DNA of 64,000 bases, taken from positions 444,747,038-444,811,037 of the forward strand of contig NC_081413.1 of assembly GCF_030272615.1 (NCBI RefSeq). The letters are read 5' to 3'. The notes under the pieces are model-generated. The model searched no databases and had not been told where the DNA came from. It was given only the letters and a program-made list of their open reading frames with translations. This DNA comes from Cryptomeria japonica (taxonomy: Eukaryota > Streptophyta > Pinopsida > Cupressales > Cupressaceae). A program made the position numbers and the translations under genes. Below, piece after piece: positions 45,201 through 54,550 of the stretch. Each line of letters begins with the position of its first letter. Position 1 is the first letter of the stretch.

Positions 45201-46330
45201 CATATCTGAAATCCAGTTAAAAAGCATTGGGATTGATGCAATGAAAGATATGTATGCTGCAGATGAGGACTTTAAGGAGATTTACAAGGCATGTACTGAA
45301 TTTGGTGAAAGGTATCATGTGGAGTTTTATGATGTTCTTATCCAAGATGGACTTGTTTTCAAAGGTGGGCAATTGTGCATACCAAAATGCTCAATAAGGA
45401 CTAACATCATCAAGGAAAAGCATAGTGGAGCTATGGTAGTTCATTTTGGTTTGGACAAGACACTTGAATTGGTAAGAAGGCACTACTTTTGGCCCAAATT
45501 GCAGGTTGATGTAAGAAAGTTTGTAGACACATGCACCATTTTCCAAAAGGAAAAAGGAAGAAGTACCAATGCTAGTCTCTATCAACCCTTACCCATTGCC
45601 TCAAGGATGTGGGAGAGTGTGTCAATAGACTTTGTAATGGGTTTAACTAGGACCCAAAAGGGGTTTGACAGTGTATTTGTGATAGTGGATAGGTTTAGTA
45701 AAATGGCACATTTCGTGCCATGTAAGTCCACTAGTGATGCATCTTATATAGAATATTTGTTTTCAAGAGAAGTAGCAAGGATTCATGGACTTCCATTGAA
45801 CATAGTGTCTGACCGGGATGTCAAATTTGTTGGCCATTTTTGGAGAACTTTATGGAGGAAACTTGGCACCAATTTGTCCTTCTCATCAACCTATCATCCA
45901 CAAATAGATGGCTAGATAGAAGTAGTAAACCAGTCATTAGGGAATTTGTTGAGATGTCTTACAAGGCAGCATGGTGAAAAATGGGATTCAATCTTACCTC
46001 AAGTTGAGTTTGCCTACAATGACACTATAAACAAAAGCACAAGGAAGTCACCATTTCAAATTGTGTATGGGTTGCATCCAAGAGGGGTATTGGAGTTGAG
46101 AAAACTACCCCATATGGATCCCATAAGTGCAGATGGTGAGAGGTTTACTGAATCCATAAAAGAAGTTCATGAGCAGGTCAAAATACAACTTCAAAAGTCA
46201 TCAAAAAAATACAAAGAACATGCAGATCAGAAAAGGAGAGAGGTACAGTTTCAAGTTGGATATTTGGTTTGGGAAAATTTGAAGAAGGAAAGGTTACCCA
46301 AGGGAAAACACACTAAGCTCATGCAAACGA
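45201..46330 (+). pseudogene. Gypsy-2 integrase (one stop)
   Basis: Open from 45,034 to 45,915. The zinc domain has KEKHSGAMVVHFGLDKTL and FVDTCTIF, where the last Cys of the HHCC motif is Phe. The core has the first Asp in SIDFVMGL, the second in VSDRDVKFVGHFW, a TAG stop at 45,913 in the STYHPQIDG region and the Glu directly after, in IEVVNQSL. It continues 45,946-46,330 with NDTINKSTRKSPFQIVYG and the KKERLPKGKHTKLM block. All three catalytic acids remain. Confidence 0.88.
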
Positions 46331-46741
46331 AAGTAGGACCATGTCAAATCTTGAAGAAGTTTGGCACCAATGCTTATGAGATTCAATTACCATCAGACCT
46401 TGGCATATCTTCTATATTTAATGTTTGTGATCTAACTCCTTTTAAAGGTGACTCTAATGCAAGTAAATCACAATAGGTCCTAGAAGAAGCAGTAGATATA
46501 AATTTTCCCAATCATAAGCCACCTAAACTTGAAAAAGTGTTGGACACCAAGATTGTAAAGAAGACCAAGAACAACGAGTACAAACAAGACTTGGTCAAAT
46601 GGAAAGGAAAACCAGACTTTGAAGCCATTTGGTTGGATGAAGATCAGATCAAGAAGCATGGCACTACCTTACATGACCTCATCTAAAGTAGACTTGAGAT
46701 TCAATCACCCTGGGAGTATGGTGCAGGAGCACATCAAGACT
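46331..46741 (+). pseudogene. Gypsy-2 GPY/F module and chromodomain
   Basis: VGPCQILKKFGTNAYEIQLP is the GPY/F-type stretch. After a TAG at 46,474 come the chromodomain-like residues KLEKVLDTKIVKKTKNNEY, LVKWKGKP and AIWLDEDQI, better preserved than in Gypsy-1. The frame stops about 25 bases inside the 3' LTR, as in Gypsy-1. No convincing polypurine tract precedes the LTR, only a mixed GACTTGAGATTCA string. Confidence 0.8.
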
Positions 46742-48270
46742 AACATAATACAAGCAATAAAGGCTAAAGGAAACACATGAGAATGTCACCTTTCAATCTA
46801 TGTAATAGGGTAGTCTTGTTTGTTTGATGTTTGATTTGTTTGTAATAAACCTCACCTTGTTACCCAATGACATGGATTTGGCAAATTGATAAGCTACCAT
46901 GGGCATATGGGCCTAGGGTTATTTGGTTGAGTATTTTTCTAGGTGTTTATGTGTTGCAGATTTCTTAGAAAAGTTGAGGACATGTTGAAGAACCTCTAGG
47001 TAGGCGGATTCAACATATGTCAAAAGTTGCTCAGACTTGACAACTTTGTTGACAACTTTTAATGACAACTTTTGGTTGCAAATAGCAACTTCTTTCCAAC
47101 GGTCACCTTAGTTCAAAAGGTGGTTGATAAAAGTTGAGGAAGGTATAAAATGTCATCCCCATTCATCATTGGGAGGAGAGAATGAGGGGAGAATGACTTT
47201 GTAAACTTTGACATCATTGAAGTAATATATTTCTGAGAATTTCCTGCAATTGCCTTATTTTGCATGGTGTACCATACTGTACGATCATTTTTGAATTAGG
47301 AAACTAGTAGGATGTGTTAGAGTGGACAATAACCTTTCAGATGTATCAATTATGAGGTCCTAATTCGCTAAGACAAGGAAGAAATTGGCAAATTTCTGGA
47401 ACTGTTCTAGATTTGACAGTTTTGTCTAGGGGTTTGCAAAGAAATGTCCTTACCTTGCTAATTCTTCATTGGTGGTTCACAACTGTGGTGGTGATGCAAG
47501 TATGGCCAATTTATTTTAGGATTTTAAAGGCCTTTTGTAGGTTAGGACTAGTTGGAGGTGAGGGTTTAATGCATTAAGGTGGAGTTGCCCATCAGCGAGT
47601 GTAAGTAAATAGGTCTCACATCAAGGGTTAAAGAGTCTGATCATGGCCTAAGACTTAGGAATTGGTGTATTTACAATGGCTTAAGAGTATTCCTTGAGTT
47701 TTTTTGGTGACTTAAGGTCTGTGTCTATACACTCCTTTGTAAAATAGGCCTAATTGGGATATATTGGTCTCCTAACCAAAGTAGGGTTTGGATTCTTATG
47801 TTCTCTACTGGTAAGAACCCTTAGGATATGTTTTGTAACTCCTAAAAGTGTATCCAAATATGATAATTTTTGTCTGGTCTTTCAGAGAGACAAAGAGTTA
47901 AGTGTGGAAAACTGGTTTGGCAAGGCTACTAGGTTTTGTAGGCCTTGTTGCAGCAGTTACCCAAACTGGTAGAGGGAACCTGCAATCAATGAGTAAAGGA
48001 GGTCTCCCTGATCTAGGGGACTTCAAATCAAACCTTAATTAGCCATTTTTGCATTGGAGAAGGGACCAAACCATTGTTGACCATAGAGACCTTATACTGG
48101 TCAATGAAAGACACCTTGTATCGGTAGTCTTTTGTTTGGAAGAAAGGGATGTGGGATTTGTCAAACAGATATTCCTTAACCCCTAAGAGTGTTGTGTGAT
48201 TGCTAGGGTCCTTGGTGTATTCTTGGATTAGGGGAACCTATCCTATACTGGTACTGGGACCTTTGCATCA
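46719..48270 (+). repeat. Gypsy-2 3' LTR
   Basis: 1,552 bases, TGGTGCAGG to TTTGCATCA, followed by the duplication CCTTT. It overlaps the end of pol. Confidence 0.92.
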
Positions 48271-48275
48271 CCTTT

Positions 48276-48835
48276 AAAAAGGCAAGTCCACTTGATGAAA
48301 TGATTGATGTATGCTATAGACATGATACAAAGCAAAAGAGCGATTTTCAAATCTTTAGGACTCATATTTTAATATCATAATTAATCATGGCATAAATATC
48401 TATGATAAATTTATGTTGATCCATCTAGACTTTAATCCCCTCCAAGAAAGGACCCAAGTTGGCTAACTTGTTTGCAGTCTTCTTGCCTTCTTTGAGGATA
48501 TGTTGATATATCACATAGTCCAATATAGTAGTGACATCTTGGCACCTAGAAATGATATCTGCAACCTCATAGATTGGTTTTTTGTGTCATGTAACATCAT
48601 AATAACATTCTTTGAATCACCTTCGATGATTAACTCTTGTCCTTTATTTTTGGCAATGGAAATGTCATGAAATGTTGCCATCACCTCAACCATGTTGAAG
48701 GTTGGGATACAAATATTGGCCACGTAGACCACTACCACCTTGCCTTCCAATTTTTTGATGATGCCATCCCCTCCCACTTGACCCAGGTTCCCTTTAGAGG
48801 ACCCATCAAATTTTAAATTCTACCAACTATGATCG
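48276..48835 (-). pseudogene. LINE-1 RNase H domain (broken)
   Basis: The minus strand reads NLKFDGSSKGN (first catalytic Asp), GGDGIIKKLEGKVVVVYVAN, NMVEVMATFHDISIA (Glu), LIIEGDSKNVIMML (Asp) and, after a frameshift, ILKEGKKTANKLANLG, where the last Asp of the usual ADKLAN motif is Asn. This is the type of RNase H (RVT_3-like) found at the end of plant L1-type LINEs. It starts within a few codons of the junction at 48,835 with a Gypsy scrap. Downstream on the minus strand it is cut at 48,275 by Gypsy-2 and followed by the MGG frame at 40,366. Confidence 0.75.
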
Positions 48836-49214
48836 AGGAGGGACAACTCAGATTTTTTTTTATTAAATTTTCTTTACCTTCTTCTTTATACAAGTATAGT
48901 GCATTAAGAAAACCTATTTCCTCTATTTCAAGTTTACCTTCATCCTTTGGTGGTAATAAAATCACTTTACAACCATCCTTCAAAAAATTTAATGTAAAGC
49001 TCCCTCCATCATGAATTATGTTCCTATCATATTTCCATAGCATTTCCAATAACACATGACATGCATCCATAGGATTGAGATAACACTGTACTGCATCCTT
49101 ATAATGATTTCTTATGGACTCAAACATGATTAAACATATTTTGTCAATAATGACTTTATTCCCCTTTCTACATTGAGAAATACAATAAGTATCGAGATGT
49201 TTCTCACATTTCAA
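48836..49214 (-). pseudogene. Gypsy-3, protease-region fragment of a Ty3/gypsy element
   Basis: An open minus-strand frame of 130 codons resembles the end of Gypsy protease: RKGNKVIIDKICLIMF, NHYKDAVQCYL, MDACHVLLEMLWKYDRNIIH (compare MDACHLLFGRPW in Gypsy-2) and FLKDGCKVILLPPKDEGK. No LTR, PBS or other domain is attached. It abuts the RNase H of LINE-1 within a few bases, so the two were joined by rearrangement or by insertion next to each other. It is not part of Gypsy-2, which has its own complete protease on the plus strand. Confidence 0.65.
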
Positions 49215-49392
49215 TTTTAGTATCTACCATGTCTAGAAAAAAATATATTTTCACTATCACCACCATCAATAATATCCTAACATTAAATTAATAACATCAA
49301 CAATATTAAATTAAATTAATATATCTATCCCTATTTATAAAATTAAACATACCAGAGATAACGTTTCTTGGAATCTTCCCCTTCCGGGGTGG

Positions 49393-49892
49393 ATGAAAAT
49401 TAATATTGACGAGACGGCCAAAGGAAATCCTAAGCTAGTTGGCTATGGGGGAGTGGCAAGGAACCATTTGGGTTTCCTGGTCTCTATGGTGGCACTCCCT
49501 TTGGGCACCCATACTAACCATTTTGTTGAGGCCAGAGCCCTCTACATAGGACTACACATGGCGAGCAAGGAGGGATTCAAATGGTCTGGCTGGAAAGTGA
49601 CTCTCTTAATATTGTCAAATGCATTAAGGGATGGACAGTGCCTAGCTGGACTATTTCAAACTTAATAATGGATTGCCTTGAAATGATAGCTGGCTTGGAG
49701 GATTTCAAGATCTTGCATGTTTTTCAAGAAGGAAACAAACTGGCAGATCATTTGGCCAACTTGGTGGTGGGTAATGCGGTGGTTAAATGGCAGAGAGGAG
49801 AGGAAAATTTCCTAAAAACTCTGTGCGACTTGGCAAGAAATGATGTCAAGATCTTCTACCTTTCCAATAAAATTTATGATAAAATATTATGA
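49393..49892 (+). pseudogene. LINE-2 RNase H domain (one frameshift)
   Basis: It starts MKINIDETAKGNPKLVGYGG (first catalytic Asp) and continues with VEARALYIGLHMASKEG (Glu). After a frameshift near 49,590 come VWLESDSLNIVKCI (Asp) and LHVFQEGNKLADHLANL (last Asp). All four catalytic acids are present, unlike LINE-1. The end, KIYDKIL, is a stop at 49,890. This RNase H type closes the second ORF of plant L1-type LINEs; here it stands without the preceding RT. Confidence 0.8.
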
Positions 49893-50031
49893 TGGGATGG
49901 GAGCCGTTGGGGTTGTATTTTGAATTATTACCACTTTGAGAAGTTTTAGAACTTTCAGTTTTCTTTGTTTCTAGTTTTCTTTCCTCATATTTTTTCTGGA
50001 GTCTTGTTGTCTAATTTGCTCGAGCTATAGA

Positions 50032-51630
50032 ATGGGAGGTGAAAAGAATAGGTTTGAACCCACAACCTATGATAGGTGGCAAAAGAGTAAGGAGGCTTGG
50101 GAGGACATTTCTGATGATGGGATGGTGCCCTTTTTGGAGAGACTGCATGGTCATTTTCCCATTGTTATGGAAAGCTTTGTTAAAGGTTGGAATAAGGGTA
50201 TGTTGCCTGCCTTTGGTGCAGAGTTTCAAGTTGACAAAAAACTGGTTGCCACTGTTACTGGTCTGGATATGAAAGGCAAAAGCTTCTATATATAGACAGG
50301 AAGTTGGGTGAGGAGGCTATTGCTACCTTTTATGACAAGGAAAAGGAAAGTAGGGTTACGAAAACGGCAAGTGATGGCTATAATAGGAAGAGTTGATTTC
50401 CCTCTGGGCTGATATGACATAAGTCATCATGAGGTACATCACCCTGGATGGTAGATATGCTATCATTTTCTCACATGATTTTACTATCTTAAATCATTTT
50501 CGGCATGGTAGATTTATTTCCATCCCCTTCTATCCGGTTTCATCCTTGGAGAATAGTTTAGTTAAACATTTTGAAAACCAAGATAACCCTATGATTCATG
50601 AAGGGATTATCTTGTTGATTATGGATTACGTCTAATCTCATGAAGTGAAACCCTCCCCCAAGGATAAAACCCACATTTCCTCCTCTAACCCTGATGTGCA
50701 GTTGGTTTCTGATACAAAGATGGATGAGGATGATAGTGGTACTGCCATGATAGGAGTGATATCAAGGATACAAATGACCCTGAGTATAGACCAAAGAAAT
50801 AAGGTAATATTATGGTGACCCCAAGAACTAACAGTAGCAGGAAAATCAATCCTCCAAGGTGGGCGACAAGTAAGTTCAAATCTAGTAGCAGGAAAATGCA
50901 AGACCTGGAGCCACCCACCAAAAAGAAAACAATATTAACCAAATCTAGTGGGTCTAAAGTCCTCGACCACGAGATTAGGTTGGACATCCCTATCAATGTG
51001 GATGATGAGAAACAAGGGTTTGTGAATAAGGAAACTAAAGGCAAGAAAAAGGAAGAGAGGGTGCTGGAAAATCTACTTTTGGAGGCTACTAGAAGTCAGG
51101 AGAACTACTGGAAGTGGGTGGATAAGGAAATTGGATCCCTAAAAGATGGGATTAAAGGAATTGTTGAGACTTTCACGGAATTCCTCGGGCCCAGTAAAAC
51201 TGAGAAGATCATGAATATGATCTAGAAAATTTCTTAGGATGTGGAAACTATGAAGCTTGACCATGAGCGTAAAATTGAGAAGTTGGAAGAGGATGTGAGT
51301 GAGATAAAGGAAAACCTAAACAATCTGGTGGAGATCAGTAGGTAGGTGATGAACAATAGTGTTGATGGTTTGGAAAAAATTAATTCCATGATGACTGATA
51401 ATAGAACCGGGACCATCGCCACTGACCCTCCCTTGGGGGAAAAGGAGAAAAAGAATGCCTCGGAGGGTAGACAGAGTGTTGCTGGTGGGAAGACTAGCTC
51501 AGGTCCTTGCACTAGAACCAGGAGCCGGAGCCAGGACCAGGGAACCTCCAAATTCATCATGGAGGATTTGGAGAAAATTAATAAGAGGATTATTCATAAA
51601 AATGCTAAATTGATGCAATCTCTTAGTTGA
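50032..51630 (+). pseudogene. LINE-2 second frame (MGG frame), unrecognised family
   Basis: Start codon at 50,032. Open stretches are 50,032-50,295, 50,429-50,635, 50,812-51,225 and 51,346-51,630; the last two share a frame. N-terminal part: MGGEKNRFEPTTYDRWQKSK, GMVPFLERLHGHFP, KLVATVTGLDMKG, then RYITLDGRYAIIFSHDFTIL. Middle: basic and Ser-rich (SSRKMQDLEPPTKKKTI). C-terminal part: helical, charged (ENYWKWVDKEIGSLKDGIKG, KLDHERKIEKLEEDVSEIKE) and likely coiled coil. The length would be about 530 residues. The N-terminal layout followed by basic and coiled-coil parts would suit a structural RNA-binding protein, which is inference. The homologue is LINE-1 at 40,366 and below. Confidence 0.6.
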
Positions 51631-51795
51631 GTGCTTTGCCCTATTTTTTGGTTCAGCTATTTTGGTTTTTTGGCTTTTGGTATGTGTAGGGTTTGTCCCC
51701 TGTTATGCTTAGTTTTATTGTCTAGTTGGCTGTTGGCCTTGGTCTATAATACTTTGGGTTTCAAGTCCCTATTAAACCTGTTTATCTTTATCAAA

Positions 51796-51802
51796 TACTA
51801 CA

Positions 51803-51851
<49 letters not shown>
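51796..51851 (+). repeat. (TAC)n microsatellite at the end of LINE-2
   Basis: About 17 TAC units with one early interruption. It directly follows the 3' untranslated region, in the position where plant LINEs normally have poly-A or a short simple tail. Confidence 0.88.
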
Positions 51852-52860
51852 TATACACCTAAAAATAGTCTGAAGATAATTAATTAAATAATCCCCCTTC
51901 CCAATTTAATTGAATTCACTAAGAAATTTAATAAGTTCATTTGAATAATCCCCTTTGATTAATTAATTCAAATTAATTAATTCCCCTCATCAAATTCATC
52001 ATAAAATTCATTTCTTCTGAATCCCCTAATTAATTAAAAAAAATCAATAATGAGTTGTTGAGATTAATTAGCCTTTTCCTATTATTTGAATTTTTAAATT
52101 CAAATTCTCCTAACTTCTAACCACCTAACCTAACCCCTTCTAAACCTAACTCATTCCAACTAACCCCATCCTAGCTTGCACATCCTAACCACCATGTCTC
52201 CTTTCCTTGAACACTTTGCCCTCTCATGAGAAAAGCTTTGTGACACTTGTCACTAAATGTTCCCTTTCATCCAACCTCTACTAGAAGCCTCTTGACACTT
52301 GTCACCATAGATATGACAATGTTTCCTTTAATCCAACCTCTTTGCCAACCTCCTCCAATTTAACCTTTGATATCTTCAGACTTAATCTTGACCGTTGATT
52401 CTTGCCACCTCACCCCTAGCCTTGGAAATCCTATAAATAGACCCCATTTTGGAGTTCAAAGGGCCCCCGATTGATCCCATCTCATTTGCATTCAAGCATT
52501 GTTACTATAGGCATATCCAATCTTAGTTTATCATTTTAACATTGTTATCATGATCAATTTTAGCTTAAATCTAGCTTATTTCTAGATTAATTTGCTTATC
52601 ATGTAGCTTAATCATTATCATTGCTAGCTTATATCATTATCTCATATATATCATGCTTCATTTATCATTTAAATCATCCATTTAAGTGTAGTCAAGTCAC
52701 TGGAATTTGCATGATCAGATCTGAGAGCAAAATTCATACTCGCATTTACTAGGAGGCGATAGATCGCTTAGCTATGGTTTTATCTTTCTTTGCTTTAAAT
52801 ACATTAACCATTCTTGTAATGATCTATTGAGTATTTTGTGTTTGCACATACAGGTACACT
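51852..52860 (+). other. Possible old LTR or LTR fragment; otherwise no gene
   Basis: No coding frame. CTATAAATAGACCCC at 52,431 is a good plant TATA box followed by TTCAAGCATTG, and the downstream part ends with GTTTGCACATACAGGTAC. This pattern fits the U3-R-U5 layout of an LTR, but I found neither clear ends nor a second copy nor target duplications. It could instead be a promoter remnant. Confidence 0.3.
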
Positions 52861-52884
52861 TCACAGGCACGACAACTATTACTG

Positions 52885-52935
52885 TTGCTCTTGTTGTTGT
52901 TGCTGCTACTACTACTACTACTACCACTACTTTAC
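52885..52935 (+). repeat. Trinucleotide-rich microsatellite (GTT/GCT then ACT)
   Basis: A short run of TTGTTGTTGTTGCTGCTACTACTACTACTAC type. It makes the overlapping Val/Thr-rich frame meaningless. Confidence 0.8.
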
Positions 52936-53676
52936 ATACCTTTCCTCCTAAAGTGCATTTGGTCCAAAAAATATTTATTCAAAGCCAAGAATCATCACAA
53001 CCTTTGTTTTACATTGTGTCTTCCCATGGAATCACCAATACCATTGTCCTTCTCATTGTGAGACTCTTTTCAACATTTGGTGGTACCTCTAGATCTTTCC
53101 CTTCTTCATCATTTTCATCTTGAACCAAGTTTAGTCTTTATTGTTCTTCCACATAATAGTTTGGACATTAAAATGCCCTATGACCTCTTCACCCTAATTA
53201 AAATAAATTAAAATTCTTTGTCATTCTTCCCATCCTTTGCTACCACCATAGTCTCCGTCGATCTCTAAAAATCTCTTCATCTTTGTTGATTTTGAATTCA
53301 TGCTCGGTATCATCTAATTTTAATATTCCTTGAGATTATTCTTCCTGAAGAATAATTTAAATAAACTTGCAATGAATATTCTATGCCTCTTTTCTCTAAT
53401 CTATTTCTTTGAAAATAATATTTATTAAATTTTTCTTTTCCATTTAAAGATAATTGGTATCCCTCTTCCATACTGCTAATTCTATGCATACTTAGTTCAT
53501 CTTGAATAGAGAATTTTAAATTGTTTACATAACTTGCAACCATTTGTTTATTGTTTTTTTGATGCTCCACACATATGGATAATTTATAAAATTCATTGTA
53601 GTCTTTGCACAGTAGATAAGTTTTCCTTTAAATTTTTAAATTATCAAAAAAGAGTTTGTACATGTCCACATGTATG

Positions 53677-53810
53677 TGTTGGTATGTTTTTCATTGGGCC
53701 AAAAGATCACACTATCAACACTTGCTACAAATGCTAGACTTACCCAGGTCCACGGGAGGCGGTAAGCCATGTCGCAAACCCCAAAGGAGGTTCCGACCAC
53801 GAAGTCAACA
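53677..53810 (-). repeat. TRIM-1 3' LTR
   Basis: 134 bases. It differs from its partner at several sites (for instance CATTGGGCC against CGTTGCACC) but shares the CTATCAACAC, ACAAA and GGAGGCGG blocks. Confidence 0.87.
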
Positions 53811-53820
53811 ATCTCCCCCT
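53811..53820 (-). other. TRIM-1 polypurine tract
   Basis: The minus strand reads AGGGGGAGAT directly before the 3' LTR. This is the same junction as in the full-length Copia elements. Confidence 0.82.
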
Positions 53821-53876
53821 CAACACCGACTCAAGGTTCCACACCCACGGAAATAAGGAGACCTCCTAGGATTTGA

Positions 53877-53888
53877 ACTCTGATACCA
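53877..53888 (-). other. TRIM-1 primer-binding site
   Basis: The minus strand reads TGGTATCAGAGT, matching the initiator-methionine tRNA complement at 11 of 12 bases, two bases from the 5' LTR. Confidence 0.85.
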
Positions 53889-53890
53889 AT

Positions 53891-54025
53891 TGTTGGTATG
53901 TTTTTCGTTGCACCAAAAGCTCGAGCTATCAACACCCACTACAAACGCTAGACCTACCCATATCCACCGGAGGCGGTTAAGCCATGTTGTGAAACCTGAA
54001 GGAGGTGCTGACTACCAAGTCAACA
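53891..54025 (-). repeat. TRIM-1 5' LTR
   Basis: 135 bases; partner of 53,677-53,810. Confidence 0.87.
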
Positions 54026-54536
54026 ATATGAATTTCCCTCTTGTCTTCTCCCCCATTTTAGTCCACATTCTTTTTCTTATCCTTCCATTTATAATTCTTT
54101 TGTTTTGAAAATGATCTCACCAAATCATTGCATGACCCTTCAATTTAGTGCATGCAAGTTTTATCTTCTTTTCTTCTGTTATAATCTTCCATTTAGAAGA
54201 ATTATTCATACTACCTAACCAATCTATCATCTACTCTAGTTTGAGACAACTTGCATAAATAGAAACTTCAATTTTTATTCCATCATTTTCATTTATTCCT
54301 TCTAATGCTATGAATATCCTTTCTAAAAAGGTCAGGTACTCTATTTATTCTTCCTCATCATATTTTGCATGTTTCTCTTCACCTGTTTATCTTATTTCTT
54401 CATTAAAATTATTTCTCCTCAATGTCTAATTTGTTATCATATTGGCAAGATATGTTACTTATCTATGCAATTTTTTTATATCTCTATGCATTTGGAAAAA
54501 TCATCCTCTTTCTCTTCCTCTTCTAGTCATCTTCCT

Positions 54537-54548
54537 GCTCTAATACCA
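54537..54548 (-). other. Gypsy-4 primer-binding site
   Basis: The minus strand reads TGGTATTAGAGC, identical to the Gypsy-1 site, with a gag start just downstream. The 5' LTR should begin at 54,551 (TGATACAACC on the plus strand), two bases further. Confidence 0.72.
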
Positions 54549-54550
54549 AA

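Larger units (their letters stand above)
40475..48270 (+). mobile_element. Gypsy-2, Ty3/gypsy chromovirus
   Basis: LTRs at 40,475-42,035 and 46,719-48,270 are flanked by CCTTT at 40,470-40,474 and 48,271-48,275. The 5' LTR begins TAGTGCAAG and the 3' LTR TGGTGCAGG, so the first G has mutated to A. The plus-strand order is PBS, gag, protease, RT, RNase H, integrase, chromodomain. It is of the same family as Gypsy-1: proteins match throughout and LTR ends agree. No other element is inserted in it. It sits in LINE-1 just upstream of the MGG frame. Confidence 0.92.
49381..51851 (+). mobile_element. LINE-2, LINE-like element: RNase H, MGG frame, 3' UTR, TAC tail
   Basis: The plus-strand copy of the arrangement seen in LINE-1. 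RNase H (49,393-49,892), 139 bases of spacer, a second frame (50,032-51,630), a T/G-rich 3' untranslated region with CCCTATTAAACCTGTTTATC, and a (TAC)n tail. No LTR was found. No endonuclease or reverse transcriptase precedes the RNase H, and the sequence upstream of 49,380 is AT-rich and unrelated. The two copies are arranged head to head, 545 bases apart. No target duplication was identified. Confidence 0.65.
53677..54025 (-). mobile_element. TRIM-1, a terminal-repeat retrotransposon in miniature (349 bp)
   Basis: Terminal direct repeats of 134 and 135 bases (53,677-53,810 and 53,891-54,025) begin TGTTGGTATGTTTTT and end GTCAACA. Between them are only 80 bases with a PPT (minus-strand AGGGGGAGAT) beside the 3' LTR and a PBS (minus-strand TGGTATCAGAGT) beside the 5' LTR. 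Flanks GTATG (53,672-53,676) and ATATG (54,026-54,030) match at four of five bases. No coding capacity. It sits in the Gypsy-4 gag. I see no 5S rRNA-like sequence of the Cassandra type in the repeats. Confidence 0.88.
52936..54548 (-). pseudogene. Gypsy-4, gag and start of protease of a Ty3/gypsy element (split by a TRIM)
   Basis: From the primer-binding site downward on the minus strand: MTRRGRE-like start near 54,528, then MIDWLGSMNNS, EEKKIKLACTKLKGHAMIW and a WTKMGEKTRGKF block ending at the TRIM (54,026). Beyond the TRIM, FYKLSICVEHQKNNKQMVAS and YVNNLKFSIQDELSMHRIS (53,570-53,310) continue the Retrotrans_gag core. A ruined zinc knuckle lies near 53,180, and EKSLTMRR-type residues near 53,060 resemble the region before protease. 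No further domain is seen below 52,936. Many stops and frame changes. Confidence 0.68.

Noticed and set aside
51631-51873. 80-codon frame ending in a tyrosine run
   Set aside because: The tyrosines are the TAC microsatellite; the rest is LINE-2 3' untranslated region.
51852-52860. A complete solo LTR around the TATA box at 52,431
   Set aside because: I could not find paired ends or a target duplication, so it is listed only as a possible LTR fragment.
53677-54025. Cassandra-type TRIM with 5S rRNA promoter sequence
   Set aside because: The terminal repeats contain no 5S-like box A or box C sequence that I can see.
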